DNA of 64,000 nucleotides from Thiopseudomonas denitrificans (GTDB lineage: Bacteria; Pseudomonadota; Gammaproteobacteria; Pseudomonadales; Pseudomonadaceae). The notes under the pieces are model-generated. The model did not search any database, had not been told where the DNA came from, and saw only the letters and a list, made by a program, of their open reading frames with translations. Where the stretch lies: NCBI RefSeq assembly GCF_002866065.1, contig NZ_LNJZ01000005.1, positions 1 through 64,000 on the forward strand, read 5' to 3'. Position numbers and translations under genes: made by a program. Shown piece by piece: positions 22,959 through 33,369 of the stretch; position 1 is the first letter of the stretch; each line of letters opens with the position of its first letter.

Positions 22959-23671
22959 CAGCTGTCGCCGGCATGGCGCTGGCTATTGCGGTCAGCCAGG
23001 CGCGGGCCGGGGCAGTTGAGGAAGGACGAGGTTTGCAGCCACTGGGGGTCCGGGTACCAGGTAAAGACCAGCTGGCCGTCCTTGAGGGCATCCACCACGG
23101 TTTTGGTGATTTCCGGACGGACCGCCGGGCAACCCTGGCTGCGGCCGATGCGGCCCTGGCGAGGAATCCACTCGGGATTCACGTAGTCGGCACCATGGAT
23201 GACAATGGCGCGCTCACGGGCGCGGTCATTGAAGCCCGGTTCCAGGCCGTCCATGCGCAAGGAGTAGCCATGCTTGCCGCTGTAGCTTTCGGCGCTGCGG
23301 AACAGGCCGATGCTGGACTGGTGGCTGCCATTGATATTGGAGAAGTTGCTGGCCAGGTTGTCGCCGGATTTGGCACCGTGCGCGACAAAATCATTGAGCA
23401 GCAGGGTGCGTTTTTTCAGATCGAAGATCCACAGGCGCTTTTCGCTGGAGGGCAGTGAAAAGTCGATCACGGCCAGACGCTCGGCGGCCTTGTTGCCCTG
23501 TTGCAGCGCGCACTGGACGGCATCAAGGGCGTGGCTGAGCACCTGCTGGTCGAGTTGTGGTGCGCTTTGCCGGAGGCTGTTGTGCAATGCTGCCGGAGTG
23601 GCCGCTTGCACGCTGTGAAAGGCCAAGCCGGCCAGGGTCAGGGAAAACAGGGACAGGGCGTGTTTGAACAT
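22958..23671 (-). CDS. Secreted murein L,D-transpeptidase catalytic-domain protein
   Basis: From the ATG at 23669-23671 the protein is 237 residues with a Sec signal (MFKHALSLFSLTLAGLAF...VQA). The mature part fits the YkuD_2 type (murein L,D-transpeptidase catalytic domain family), with IHGADY giving the catalytic-site His and SQGCPAV giving the Cys nucleophile. A longer upstream reading frame would bury the signal peptide. The role is likely in peptidoglycan cross-link or anchoring chemistry in the periplasm. It is co-transcribed with the TlpA-like gene and divergent from a second L,D-transpeptidase. Confidence 0.87.
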   Translation of the reverse strand: MFKHALSLFSLTLAGLAFHSVQAATPAALHNSLRQSAPQLDQQVLSHALDAVQCALQQGNKAAERLAVIDFSLPSSEKRLWIFDLKKRTLLLNDFVAHGAKSGDNLASNFSNINGSHQSSIGLFRSAESYSGKHGYSLRMDGLEPGFNDRARERAIVIHGADYVNPEWIPRQGRIGRSQGCPAVRPEITKTVVDALKDGQLVFTWYPDPQWLQTSSFLNCPGPRLADRNSQRHAGDS

Positions 23672-23749
23672 CAATCGTAAACCTTGGCACCATGTGCCGC
23701 TCGGGGAGGGATGACGGGTATTGGTCGCCGCTGTGGCAGACCGTGCCGT

Positions 23750-23793
23750 TTTCACTATCTGCATCCCGGAGAGTGAAATATTCTGTGTATACT
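23750..23793 (+). promoter_or_regulatory. Inverted repeat and -10 box between divergent L,D-transpeptidase genes
   Basis: TTTCACT (23750-23756) and AGTGAAA (23772-23778) form a 7-bp dyad with a 15-base spacer. It is followed by TGTGTATACT, whose TATACT (23788-23793) is a good -10 for the plus-strand gene. The dyad covers the -35 zone and could be an operator. No known regulator site is recognised. Confidence 0.4.
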
Positions 23794-23920
23794 GCCACTG
23801 AAACGCCATGTGTCAGGGCAGCGGATGCCGCCATGCCCCGATTGATTGGCGACAGGGCATGGAGTCTGGTCAAATAAAGGCCAGATCCTAACAGCAGCCT
23901 GCACACAAAGGTATAGCCAC

Positions 23921-25510
23921 TTGTCGAAAAGTTTTAACTGGATATTGCTGCCGGTACTGGTTGCGTTTACAGGCATGGCTGCTGCCATGGGGCAGATGGA
24001 ACCTGATACCGGTATGACAACGGACCTGGCCAGTGCCTGTCCGGCAGAATACCAGCGCTTTGCTGCCAGCGCGGTTGATGGCGTCCGGGTGCAGGAATAC
24101 TACCGCCGCCAGGGTGACCAGCTGCAGTGGCAGGATGTCGCACGGCGCAACCTCTTGCGCTCGCTGCTGGAGGATCTGCAGTACGACGGCCTTGAGCCGC
24201 AGGAGTACTTGCACGGGCTGCAGCAGGCGGGTACCGCACCTGTCGTGCCGTATTGCACCGATGCCGGCATCAGCCATGATTATCTGCTGGCGCTACACCA
24301 CCTGCAGCATGGCCGGCTGGTGCAGGCCGGAGTCGAGCCTTATTGGGTGGAGGCTGCAGCTGCGCTCAGGCAGCCGCTACCGGTGGTGGATCTGGCCTTG
24401 CAGACAGCGGGCGATCTGGCGCGCAGTTTTGCGCAGGCTCGCCCGGCACAGTTGCTCTATGCACAGTTGCGTGAACAGCTGCGTGATGGGACCTGGCTGC
24501 AGCAGGATGACTGGATTGTGGTTGCTGCAGGCAAGAGCCTGAAGCCCGGCATACGGGACGCACGGGTGGTCGACCTGCGCCTGCGCCTGCAACAGGGCGG
24601 CGTGCTACCGGTGGACCAGCCGGATGCTGACAGCGCGGATCCGTACCTGTATGACGAAAGGCTGGAAACTGCCGTGAAAGCCTTCCAGGCGGATCATTAT
24701 CTTGAGGATGACGGTATTGTCGGCCCGGCGACCCTGACGGAGCTTAATGTGTCGCCGCGCCAGCGGCTGATGCAGGTCAGGGTCAATCTTGAGCGGTTGC
24801 GCTGGCTGGAAAAATATCTGGAGCCCAACCTGCTGATTGTCGATATTGCCGGTGCCCGGTTGCTGTATGTGGAAAACGGTCAGGTCGCCTGGCGTACCCG
24901 CACCCAGGTGGGCACCGTGGGGCGGCAGACACCACTGCTCAAGTCGCGTATTACCCACCTGACCATGAACCCCACTTGGACCGTGCCGCCGACCATTTTC
25001 CGCAAGGACAAGCTACCGGCCATCCGCAAGGATATCGGTTATCTGGAGCGCAGCCGCATGCAGGTGCTAAATGGCCAGGGACAGGTGCTGGACCCTTATT
25101 CGGTTGACTGGAGTGCGCCCGGCAATATCATGCTGCGCCAGGCCGCCGGCCCGGGCAATGCGCTGGGCCGGGTGGCTATCCGCTTTGCCAATCCTTTTTC
25201 CGTATATTTGCATGACACGCCGAGCCAGCACCTGTTTGGCCGCGCCACCCGCACCGTCAGTTCTGGCTGTGTGCGGGTCGAGGGGGTCTTCAGTCTGCTG
25301 GATCTGCTGGCCGCGGATGATTCGACCAGGCAGCGCATCGAACAGCTGCTGGACAGTGGTGAGACCCGTCAGGTCAATCTGGCCCGCCTTACACCTGTGC
25401 TGCTGGCGTACTGGACCGTCGAAGTGGATGTGGATGGGCGACTGCGTTTCCGTGCCGACAGCTACGGACTGGATCAGCGGGTGGCCGAAGCGCTGGAGCG
25501 CGGCGGGTGA
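23921..25510 (+). CDS. YcbB/LdtD-like L,D-transpeptidase
   Basis: This protein of about 529 residues has an N-terminal hydrophobic signal, a scaffold region, a peptidoglycan-binding domain (around RLRLQQGG...DGIVGPATL) and a YkuD domain with HDTPSQHLF and SSGCVRVEG, giving the catalytic His and Cys. It is the layout of E. coli LdtD/YcbB (615 residues). It probably forms 3-3 cross-links in peptidoglycan. No ATG fits: TTG at 23921 has AAAGG nine bases upstream and starts right at the signal peptide (LSKSFNWILLPV). Another TTG at 23846 would add 25 residues. Both are possible, so the start is uncertain. Confidence 0.87.
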   Translation: MSKSFNWILLPVLVAFTGMAAAMGQMEPDTGMTTDLASACPAEYQRFAASAVDGVRVQEYYRRQGDQLQWQDVARRNLLRSLLEDLQYDGLEPQEYLHGLQQAGTAPVVPYCTDAGISHDYLLALHHLQHGRLVQAGVEPYWVEAAAALRQPLPVVDLALQTAGDLARSFAQARPAQLLYAQLREQLRDGTWLQQDDWIVVAAGKSLKPGIRDARVVDLRLRLQQGGVLPVDQPDADSADPYLYDERLETAVKAFQADHYLEDDGIVGPATLTELNVSPRQRLMQVRVNLERLRWLEKYLEPNLLIVDIAGARLLYVENGQVAWRTRTQVGTVGRQTPLLKSRITHLTMNPTWTVPPTIFRKDKLPAIRKDIGYLERSRMQVLNGQGQVLDPYSVDWSAPGNIMLRQAAGPGNALGRVAIRFANPFSVYLHDTPSQHLFGRATRTVSSGCVRVEGVFSLLDLLAADDSTRQRIEQLLDSGETRQVNLARLTPVLLAYWTVEVDVDGRLRFRADSYGLDQRVAEALERGG

Positions 25511-25520
25511 AAAAAGGAAA

Positions 25521-25572
25521 AAGGGGGCAGGTACATTTAAATGCCGGTTAAATGTACCTGACCCCTTTTTTC
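25521..25572. repeat. GGGGTCAGGTACA palindrome, copy 1
   Basis: Arms of 18 bases at 25523-25540 and 25548-25565 carry the GGTACATTTAA core and pair with one mismatch (GGGGGCAGG against CCTGACCCC) around a 7-base loop. A T-run follows. It lies 10 bases past the L,D-transpeptidase stop and next to the stop of the opposite gene, so it may work as a terminator. Copies are also at 32352 and 54081. Confidence 0.8.
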
Positions 25573-25891
25573 ATTGTAGCCTGACAAACAGCACCAACAG
25601 CGGTGTATCCAGCTGGCGCAGCTTGCCGTGTTCAAGGGTAAACCGCGCCGTACCGGATTCATCGACCAGCTGCCCGTTGTTGTTGCGCAGGGTCAGGCTG
25701 CGCACCCGGTCACTGCGACCGTGGCGGATGCGGGCCTCGAGGTGCTCTGCATCGAGCGGCTGCAGGCTGATTTTGAGCGGGTCATCGGCCTGTTCAATCC
25801 ACTCGCCGCCGTACTCCGCCAGTTCGGCAGCCAGGCCGGTTGCGGCCCAGCACAGGCTGGCAATGAAAGTTGTAGCGCGAAAACCGGGCAT
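25571..25891 (-). CDS. Small secreted hypothetical protein
   Basis: This 106-residue protein has a plausible Sec signal (MPGFRATTFIASLCWAATGLAA) and a short beta-rich mature part (about 84 residues, from about ELAEYGGEWIEQ). I do not recognise a family. It is transcribed toward the L,D-transpeptidase gene, with the palindrome between them. The gap upstream (25892-26002) shows nothing further. It is probably a real gene because of the signal peptide, but weakly supported. Confidence 0.55.
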   Translation of the reverse strand: MPGFRATTFIASLCWAATGLAAELAEYGGEWIEQADDPLKISLQPLDAEHLEARIRHGRSDRVRSLTLRNNNGQLVDESGTARFTLEHGKLRQLDTPLLVLFVRLQ

Positions 25892-26002
25892 GGTGCTTCC
25901 CTGTATTTTTCCGGGGCAACTGCATGTGCGGCCCGAGCGTTGCCTGGCAACCAGGCTGGCAGCCAGGAAGCGGGAATTGGTACCACAAATACAGTAGACG
26001 TA

Positions 26003-26037
26003 AAAAAGCCCGCAAGTATCAATAGCTTGCGGGCTTT
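26003..26037 (-). terminator. Terminator after tRNA-Leu
   Basis: On the minus strand, AAAGCCCGCAAG (26037-26026) pairs with CTTGCGGGCTTT (26016-26005) around a 9-base loop, followed by TTTT. It lies immediately past the tRNA 3' end. Confidence 0.9.
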
Positions 26038-26040
26038 ATT

Positions 26041-26127
26041 TGGTGCCCCGGGGGAGAATCGAACTCCCACGCTGTTACCAGCGGCGGATTTTGAATCCGC
26101 TGCGTCTACCAATTCCGCCACCGGGGC
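26041..26127 (-). tRNA. tRNA-Leu(CAA)
   Basis: On the minus strand the gene begins GCCCCGGTGGCGGAATTGG and ends CCCCGGGGCACCA, with encoded CCA and an acceptor stem that closes. The anticodon loop TTCAAAA in the stem GCGGA/TCCGC gives anticodon CAA, reading UUG. The long variable arm (GCTGGTAACAGC) is as expected for leucine tRNA. At 87 nt the length fits. It is a single-gene transcript with its own terminator. Confidence 0.96.
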
Positions 26128-26234
26128 ATGGCGCCGGATTATAGGGAGGCAACCGGGCAAGGTCAATGGATTTTGCGTGGCCAGAGGCTTCTTTTTCCGT
26201 TACCATCTGGCCTCCTGATTTTTGATGAATGTCC

Positions 26235-28399
<2,165 letters not shown>

Positions 28400-28429
28400 T
28401 TTTGCTTTTAAAACCTTGAGGAGTAACAC

Positions 28430-28765
28430 ATGAGCTTTTTGATTCCGATGGCTTACGCCGATACCGCAGCAGCAGGCACCCCGCCGGGCGGCGAATTTAT
28501 CCAGTTTGCCCTGCTGGGCGGTTTTCTGGTGGTGTTTTACCTGATGGTCTGGCGCCCCCAGTCCAAGCGTGCCAAGGATCACCGCAACCTGATTGGCGGC
28601 CTGCAAAAAGGTGATGAAGTGGTAACCTCCGGCGGTGTGGCCGGCAAGGTGACCAAGGTTTCCGACGAGTTCATCATGGTTGAGGTGGCTGACAACATCG
28701 AGCTGCGCTTCCAGAAGCAGGCGGTTGTTGCGGCCCTGCCCAAAGGCACCCTGAAGGCCATCTGA
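28430..28765 (+). CDS. yajC: Preprotein translocase subunit YajC
   Basis: A 111-residue single-pass inner-membrane protein that associates with SecDF-YidC. It has an N-terminal hydrophobic helix (FIQFALLGGFLVVFYLMVW) and the family motif RPQSKRAKDHRNLI, then GDEVVTSGGVAGKV and VADNIELRFQKQAV. Its ATG has TTGAGGAG upstream. It sits between tgt and secD as usual. Confidence 0.95.
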   Translation: MSFLIPMAYADTAAAGTPPGGEFIQFALLGGFLVVFYLMVWRPQSKRAKDHRNLIGGLQKGDEVVTSGGVAGKVTKVSDEFIMVEVADNIELRFQKQAVVAALPKGTLKAI

Positions 28766-28862
28766 TTCCATTCTTCGGGCCAGTGGCGACACAGGGTTGC
28801 CACTGGCTCGTTTCTGCTTCAATCGCAAGCCGTTAGCGGCTTGCCTGACCGTGGGCGGTGTC

Positions 28863-30728
28863 ATGCTCAACAAATATCCCTTGTGGAAGTACCTGCTGAT
28901 CACAGCGATACTTGCCATCAGTTTCATTTATGCCTTGCCGAACCTCTACCCCGATGATCCGGCCATCCAGATCAGCGGCAACAGCAGTGCGCTGGAGGTT
29001 GAGCAGGCCGATCTGGATCGCGCTGCCAAGGCGTTGCGTGATGCCGGCATCGAAATCAAGTCTGCCGAGCTGACCCAGCGTGCCGGTCTGTTGCGCCTGC
29101 TGGACCAGGAAGACCAGTTGCCCGGCAAGGAAGTGGTGCGTCGCGCCCTGGGCGATGATTACGTCGTGGCGTTGAACCTGGCGCAAAATACACCCGGCTG
29201 GCTGCGCAGCCTGGGCGGCAGCCCGATGAAACTCGGCCTTGACCTGTCCGGTGGTGTGCACTTCCTGCTGGAAGTGGACATGGAAAAAGCCATCTCCGCC
29301 CGCCTGAAAGTGTATGACACCGAAGCCAAAAGCATCCTGCGTAAAGAACGCATCCGTTATCGCAGCATGCCGGCTCTGGAAAACGGTATCCAGCTCGGCT
29401 TTGACGACAGCGCTACCCTGAACAAGGCTCGTGGTTTGCTGCGCAAGAGCTTCACCGATTTCGAGCAGCAGGTGATTGAGCGCGGTGGTCGCCAGGTCCT
29501 GCTGATGACCCTGTTGCCGGCCAAGATCACTGAAATTCGTGAATATTCAATCAAGCAGAACCTGACCACAGTGCGCAACCGGGTCAACGAACTGGGTGTG
29601 GCTGAGCCGCTGGTGCAGCGCCAGGGTGCCAACCGCATCGTGGTCGAATTGCCCGGTGTGCAGGATACCGCCGAGGCCAAACGTATCCTCGGCAAGACCG
29701 CCAACCTAGAATTCCGTCTGATGGCCGATTTCGATGCGCCCAGGGCGGCCACTGAAATGTTTGATTTCCGCGAGGAAGGCCGGGCACCGGTGGCGCTGGA
29801 GCGCAGCGTGATCATCACCGGTGACCAGGTCACCGATGCCCAGGCCAGCTATGACGAAAACGGCCGTCCGCAGGTCAACATCCGTCTCGACGGTCATGGT
29901 GGCGAGCTGATGAACCGCGCCACCCGCAGCTCGATCGGCCGCAGCATGGCGGTGATCTTCATCGAGCAGCGCCCGGTCACCCGCTACGTCAAGGAAGTGG
30001 TTGACGGTGTCGAGCAGGAAGTGGCGATCCAGAGCTTCAAGGAAGAGAAGCAGGTGATCAGCCTGGCCACCATCCAGTCGGCGCTGGGCAGCCAGTTCCG
30101 TATCACCGGCCTGAACGGACAGGGTGAATCATCCGAGCTGGCACTGCTGCTGCGTGCCGGCGGTCTGGCCGCTCCGATGTACTTTGCCGAGGAACGTACC
30201 ATCGGCCCGAGCCTGGGTGCCGAGAACATCGAGCTGGGCGTGAAGGCGGCGGTTTACGGTTTCATCTTCGTGGCCATTTTCATCCTGCTGATCTACAAGT
30301 TCTTCGGCTTGCTGGCGGTGCTGGCGCTGGGCCTGAACATGGTCAACCTGGTGGCGATGATGTCGCTGCTCGGTGCCACCCTGACGCTGCCCGGCATTGC
30401 CGGTATCGTACTGACCATGGGTATGGCGGTGGATGCCAACGTGCTGATCTTTTCACGGATCCGTGAGGAAATCGCCAACGGTGCGTCCATCCAGCGGGCT
30501 ATTCATGAGGGCTTTGACAAGGCGTTCTCGGCCATCATTGACGGTAACCTGACCACCTTGCTGGTTGGCGTGATCCTGTTTGCCATGGGTACCGGCCCGA
30601 TCAAGGGCTTTGCCGTGACCCTGTCACTGGGTATCGTCACCTCCATGTTCACCGCCATCTTCGTCACTCGCGCCATGGTCAACCTGATCTACGGCGGCCG
30701 CAATGACCTGAAGAAGATCTGGATTTAA
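28863..30728 (+). CDS. secD: Protein translocase subunit SecD
   Basis: SecD, with SecF, uses the proton gradient to pull exported proteins into the periplasm. From the ATG at 28863 it is 621 residues, as in Pseudomonas (about 620), with an N-terminal transmembrane helix, a large periplasmic P1 domain, then five C-terminal helices. Visible motifs include GLDLSGGVHFLLEVD and the fourth-helix block TMGMAVDANVLIFSRIREE, with the key Asp. An earlier in-frame ATG at 28797 gives a non-homologous extension. Confidence 0.96.
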   Translation: MLNKYPLWKYLLITAILAISFIYALPNLYPDDPAIQISGNSSALEVEQADLDRAAKALRDAGIEIKSAELTQRAGLLRLLDQEDQLPGKEVVRRALGDDYVVALNLAQNTPGWLRSLGGSPMKLGLDLSGGVHFLLEVDMEKAISARLKVYDTEAKSILRKERIRYRSMPALENGIQLGFDDSATLNKARGLLRKSFTDFEQQVIERGGRQVLLMTLLPAKITEIREYSIKQNLTTVRNRVNELGVAEPLVQRQGANRIVVELPGVQDTAEAKRILGKTANLEFRLMADFDAPRAATEMFDFREEGRAPVALERSVIITGDQVTDAQASYDENGRPQVNIRLDGHGGELMNRATRSSIGRSMAVIFIEQRPVTRYVKEVVDGVEQEVAIQSFKEEKQVISLATIQSALGSQFRITGLNGQGESSELALLLRAGGLAAPMYFAEERTIGPSLGAENIELGVKAAVYGFIFVAIFILLIYKFFGLLAVLALGLNMVNLVAMMSLLGATLTLPGIAGIVLTMGMAVDANVLIFSRIREEIANGASIQRAIHEGFDKAFSAIIDGNLTTLLVGVILFAMGTGPIKGFAVTLSLGIVTSMFTAIFVTRAMVNLIYGGRNDLKKIWI

Positions 30729-30740
30729 GGGGTAATCACC

Positions 30741-31649
30741 ATGAAACGTACCATCAACTTTATGGGTATACGCGTGATTGCCGTGAGCATCACGCTGGTG
30801 TTGTGCCTGGCTTCGCTGGGTGCCATTGCGATCAAGGGTTTCAACTTTGGTCTGGATTTCACCGGCGGTACCCTGGTTGAGCTCAACTACGCCGAAGCAG
30901 CTGATCTGAACGCCATTCGTGGCCAGCTGCAGGCCGGGGGATACGAGGATGCCGTGGTGCAGAGCTTTGGGGCGATCACCGATGTGCTGATCCGCACGCC
31001 CGGTGATGATCCCGAGCTGGGCAAGCAAATTGCCGCAGTGCTGAAGGAAAGCGGCAGTCAGGATTTCACCGTCAACCGGGTCGAGTTTGTCGGTCCGGCG
31101 GTGGGCGAGGAACTGCGTGACCAGGGCGGTATCGGCATGCTGGTGGCTCTGGCCGGCATCCTTGTGTACCTGGGCTTCCGTTTCCAGTGGAAGTTTGGGC
31201 TGGGCGCAATTATCGGTCTGGTGCATGACGTGATCGTGACCCTGGGCGTAGTCGCCTGGTTCCAGATTCAGTTCGATTTGACGGTACTGGCAGCGGTGCT
31301 GGCGATCATCGGTTACTCGCTCAACGACTCCATTGTGATCTTTGACCGGATCCGTGAGAACTTCCGTCTGCTGCGTAACACCTCGCTGATCGACAACATC
31401 AACATCTCCACCACCCAGACGCTGCTGCGGACGCTGGCCACTTCGATTTCCACGCTGGTGGCGGTGGCGGCACTGCTGTTCTTCGGCGGCGATAACCTGT
31501 GGGGCTTTGCCCTGGTGTTGATGGTGGGCATCACCGCAGGTACTTTCTCGTCGATCTACATTTCCAGTATCACCCTGATTCGGCTGAAGCTGACCGTGGA
31601 AGACCTGATACCGCCGACGCCGGCGCAAGAGGTTGATGAAACCCCCTGA
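30741..31649 (+). CDS. secF: Protein translocase subunit SecF
   Basis: Partner of SecD, 302 residues, six membrane helices with a periplasmic domain. It shows GLDFTGGTLVELNY, the block GLVHDVIVTLGV and GYSLNDSIVIFDRIREN. It starts 12 bases after secD and is followed by a good terminator, which closes the queA-tgt-yajC-secDF unit. Confidence 0.97.
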   Translation: MKRTINFMGIRVIAVSITLVLCLASLGAIAIKGFNFGLDFTGGTLVELNYAEAADLNAIRGQLQAGGYEDAVVQSFGAITDVLIRTPGDDPELGKQIAAVLKESGSQDFTVNRVEFVGPAVGEELRDQGGIGMLVALAGILVYLGFRFQWKFGLGAIIGLVHDVIVTLGVVAWFQIQFDLTVLAAVLAIIGYSLNDSIVIFDRIRENFRLLRNTSLIDNINISTTQTLLRTLATSISTLVAVAALLFFGGDNLWGFALVLMVGITAGTFSSIYISSITLIRLKLTVEDLIPPTPAQEVDETP

Positions 31650-31720
31650 TCTGTCAGCGGGTTGATGGCTAAAGGCTACGAACTGGCGGCCATTTGCCAG
31701 CAAAGTGTCAGGAAATGGTA

Positions 31721-31757
31721 AAAAACCGTGCAGGTGTGAACTTGCACGGTTTTTTTC
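31721..31757 (+). terminator. Terminator after secF
   Basis: AAACCGTGCA (31723-31732) pairs with TGCACGGTTT (31743-31752), with A's before and a six-T run after. It lies about 75 bases past secF. Confidence 0.9.
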
Positions 31758-31796
31758 TTTCCAACCAGCAGATCATTCATCAAGCGAGGAAACGCA

Positions 31797-32336
31797 ATGA
31801 ACAAATCCCTGTTGGTTGGTAGCGTGCTGGGGGCAGTGGCTGTCACTGCCGGTGGTGCCTTTGCCACCTATAATCTGATGTCCGGTCCTTCATACGCGGA
31901 AGTGGTGGCGGTCAAGCCGGTTATGGAAACGGTGAAGACACCACGCCAGGAATGCCGTGATGTACAGGTGACCAAACGCAAGCCGGTCAAGGACGAACAT
32001 CGCGTGGCCGGTACGGCGATCGGCGCCGTGGTTGGTGGCGTGCTGGGCAACCAGGTGGGCAAGGGCAACGGGAAAAAGCTGGCGACGGTTGCCGGTGCGG
32101 CTGGCGGCGGTTATGCCGGCAACAAGGCCCAGCAACATATTCAGCAGAACAATACCTATACCGCCACCGAGCGGCGGTGCACCACCGAGTATGATGTCAG
32201 CGAAAAGCTTGCCGGCTATGACGTCAGCTACGAGCTGGGCGGCAAGGTGCGCACCGTGCGTATGGACCAGGACCCCGGCCGCCGCCTGCCGCTGGATGAG
32301 CAGGGGCGTGTGGTTATGGCACAAGCCGGATATTGA
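31797..32336 (+). CDS. Glycine-zipper 2TM-domain protein
   Basis: A 179-residue envelope protein with an N-terminal membrane segment or signal (LLVGSVLGAVAVTAGGAFATYN) and a glycine-zipper stretch (GTAIGAVVGGVLGNQVGKGN...AGAAGGGYAGN) typical of the 2TM glycine-zipper (Rick_17kDa-like) family. Two cysteines, one before the zipper (QECRDVQ) and one after it (ERRCTTEYD), could form a disulfide. Homologues are common in gammaproteobacteria and their role is unclear. The GCGAGGAAACGC before the ATG is the ribosome binding site. Confidence 0.82.
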   Translation: MNKSLLVGSVLGAVAVTAGGAFATYNLMSGPSYAEVVAVKPVMETVKTPRQECRDVQVTKRKPVKDEHRVAGTAIGAVVGGVLGNQVGKGNGKKLATVAGAAGGGYAGNKAQQHIQQNNTYTATERRCTTEYDVSEKLAGYDVSYELGGKVRTVRMDQDPGRRLPLDEQGRVVMAQAGY

Positions 32337-32351
32337 GCGAGCGACAGAAAA

Positions 32352-32393
32352 AGGGGTCAGGTACACTTAAGCATGCTTGAGTGTACCTGCCCC
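32352..32393. repeat. GGGGTCAGGTACA palindrome, copy 2
   Basis: An inverted repeat of about 18-20 bases per arm, centred on GCATGC, with ends GGGGTCAGGTACACT and AGTGTACCTGCCCCC. It lies 16 bases after the stop of the glycine-zipper gene and 20 bases past the end of suhB, which comes from the other strand. It probably serves as a terminator for both. Confidence 0.8.
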
Positions 32394-32413
32394 CCTGTTT
32401 CACTATTGGCTGA

Positions 32414-33226
32414 TTACTTGAAACTGGCTGGTACGTGTGGCTGGATGCTGGTCAGGATGGCCTTGAAGCATTTCGGGTTGCCCGCCACCACATGGCCGTT
32501 GTCCAGGAACTGGTGACCGCCGGCGAAGTCGCTGATCAGGCCGCCCGCTTCCTGGATCAGCAGGGCACCGGCTGCCATGTCCCATTCTGACAGACCGTAC
32601 TCCCAGAAGCCGTCATAGCGGCCGGCGGCAACATAGGCCAGATCCAGGCTGGCGGCACCGGCGCGGCGGATACCGGCGCTTTGTCCGGCCAGTTCGCGGA
32701 ACATCGCCAGGTAGTTGTCGATATGCTCCATCTGCCCGTCACGGAACGGAAAGCCTGTGGCCAGCACCGCATGGGTCAGGTTGTTGCGCTTGGTGACGCG
32801 CAGGCGACGGCCGTTGAGGGTGGCACCGCGGCCACGGCTGGCGAGAAATTCTTCATCCAGCATCGGGTCATAGATTACGGCATGCTCGACCCGGCCACGG
32901 TATTTGCAGGCAATGCTGACCGCAAAGTGGGGGATGCCGTGAATGTAGTTGGTGGTGCCGTCGAGCGGATCAATTACCCACTGGTAGTCTGCTCCTTCGC
33001 CCTGGCCTGCAACGCTGCTGCCTTCCTCGCCAAGGATGCCGTGGTCGGGATAGGCTTTGAGGATAGTGTTGACGATGGTTTTTTCTGCGGCCTGGTCAAC
33101 CTGGGTAACATAGTCTTTACTGTCTTTTTCATTGACTGACAGCGAGTCGAGACGGTCCATGGAACGGACAATCAGTTCGCCGGCAGCGCGCGCAGCGCGC
33201 AGCGCAATATTCAGCATGGGCTGCAT
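32414..33226 (-). CDS. suhB: Inositol-1-monophosphatase family protein SuhB
   Basis: The 270 residues match E. coli SuhB (267), an inositol-monophosphatase-fold protein that also works in rRNA antitermination. Metal-site motifs ILGEEGS, DPLDGTTNYIHG and WDMAAGALLIQEAGG are intact. I chose the ATG at 33224-33226, giving MQPMLNIALRAARAAGELI like the E. coli N-terminus; an in-frame ATG 36 bases earlier adds an unlikely extension. It is divergent from trmJ across about 140 bases. Confidence 0.94.
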   Translation of the reverse strand: MQPMLNIALRAARAAGELIVRSMDRLDSLSVNEKDSKDYVTQVDQAAEKTIVNTILKAYPDHGILGEEGSSVAGQGEGADYQWVIDPLDGTTNYIHGIPHFAVSIACKYRGRVEHAVIYDPMLDEEFLASRGRGATLNGRRLRVTKRNNLTHAVLATGFPFRDGQMEHIDNYLAMFRELAGQSAGIRRAGAASLDLAYVAAGRYDGFWEYGLSEWDMAAGALLIQEAGGLISDFAGGHQFLDNGHVVAGNPKCFKAILTSIQPHVPASFK

Positions 33227-33369
33227 GGAGGAATACCTGGGGTTGTTAAAGAAGAGGCGCACATTCTAACAGAAAGTCGGGCGTTGTGCGTTGAAGAAAA
33301 ATCGCTTTGCCATGGAAACGCCGGGCAACCTTGGGTAAGCTTTGAGGTTTTCGATTGCCGGGGTAGCAG

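Noticed and set aside
26041-26127. tRNA-Leu as an integration site of a genomic island
   Set aside because: No integrase and no direct repeat of the tRNA 3' end is seen nearby; genes on both sides are conserved housekeeping genes.
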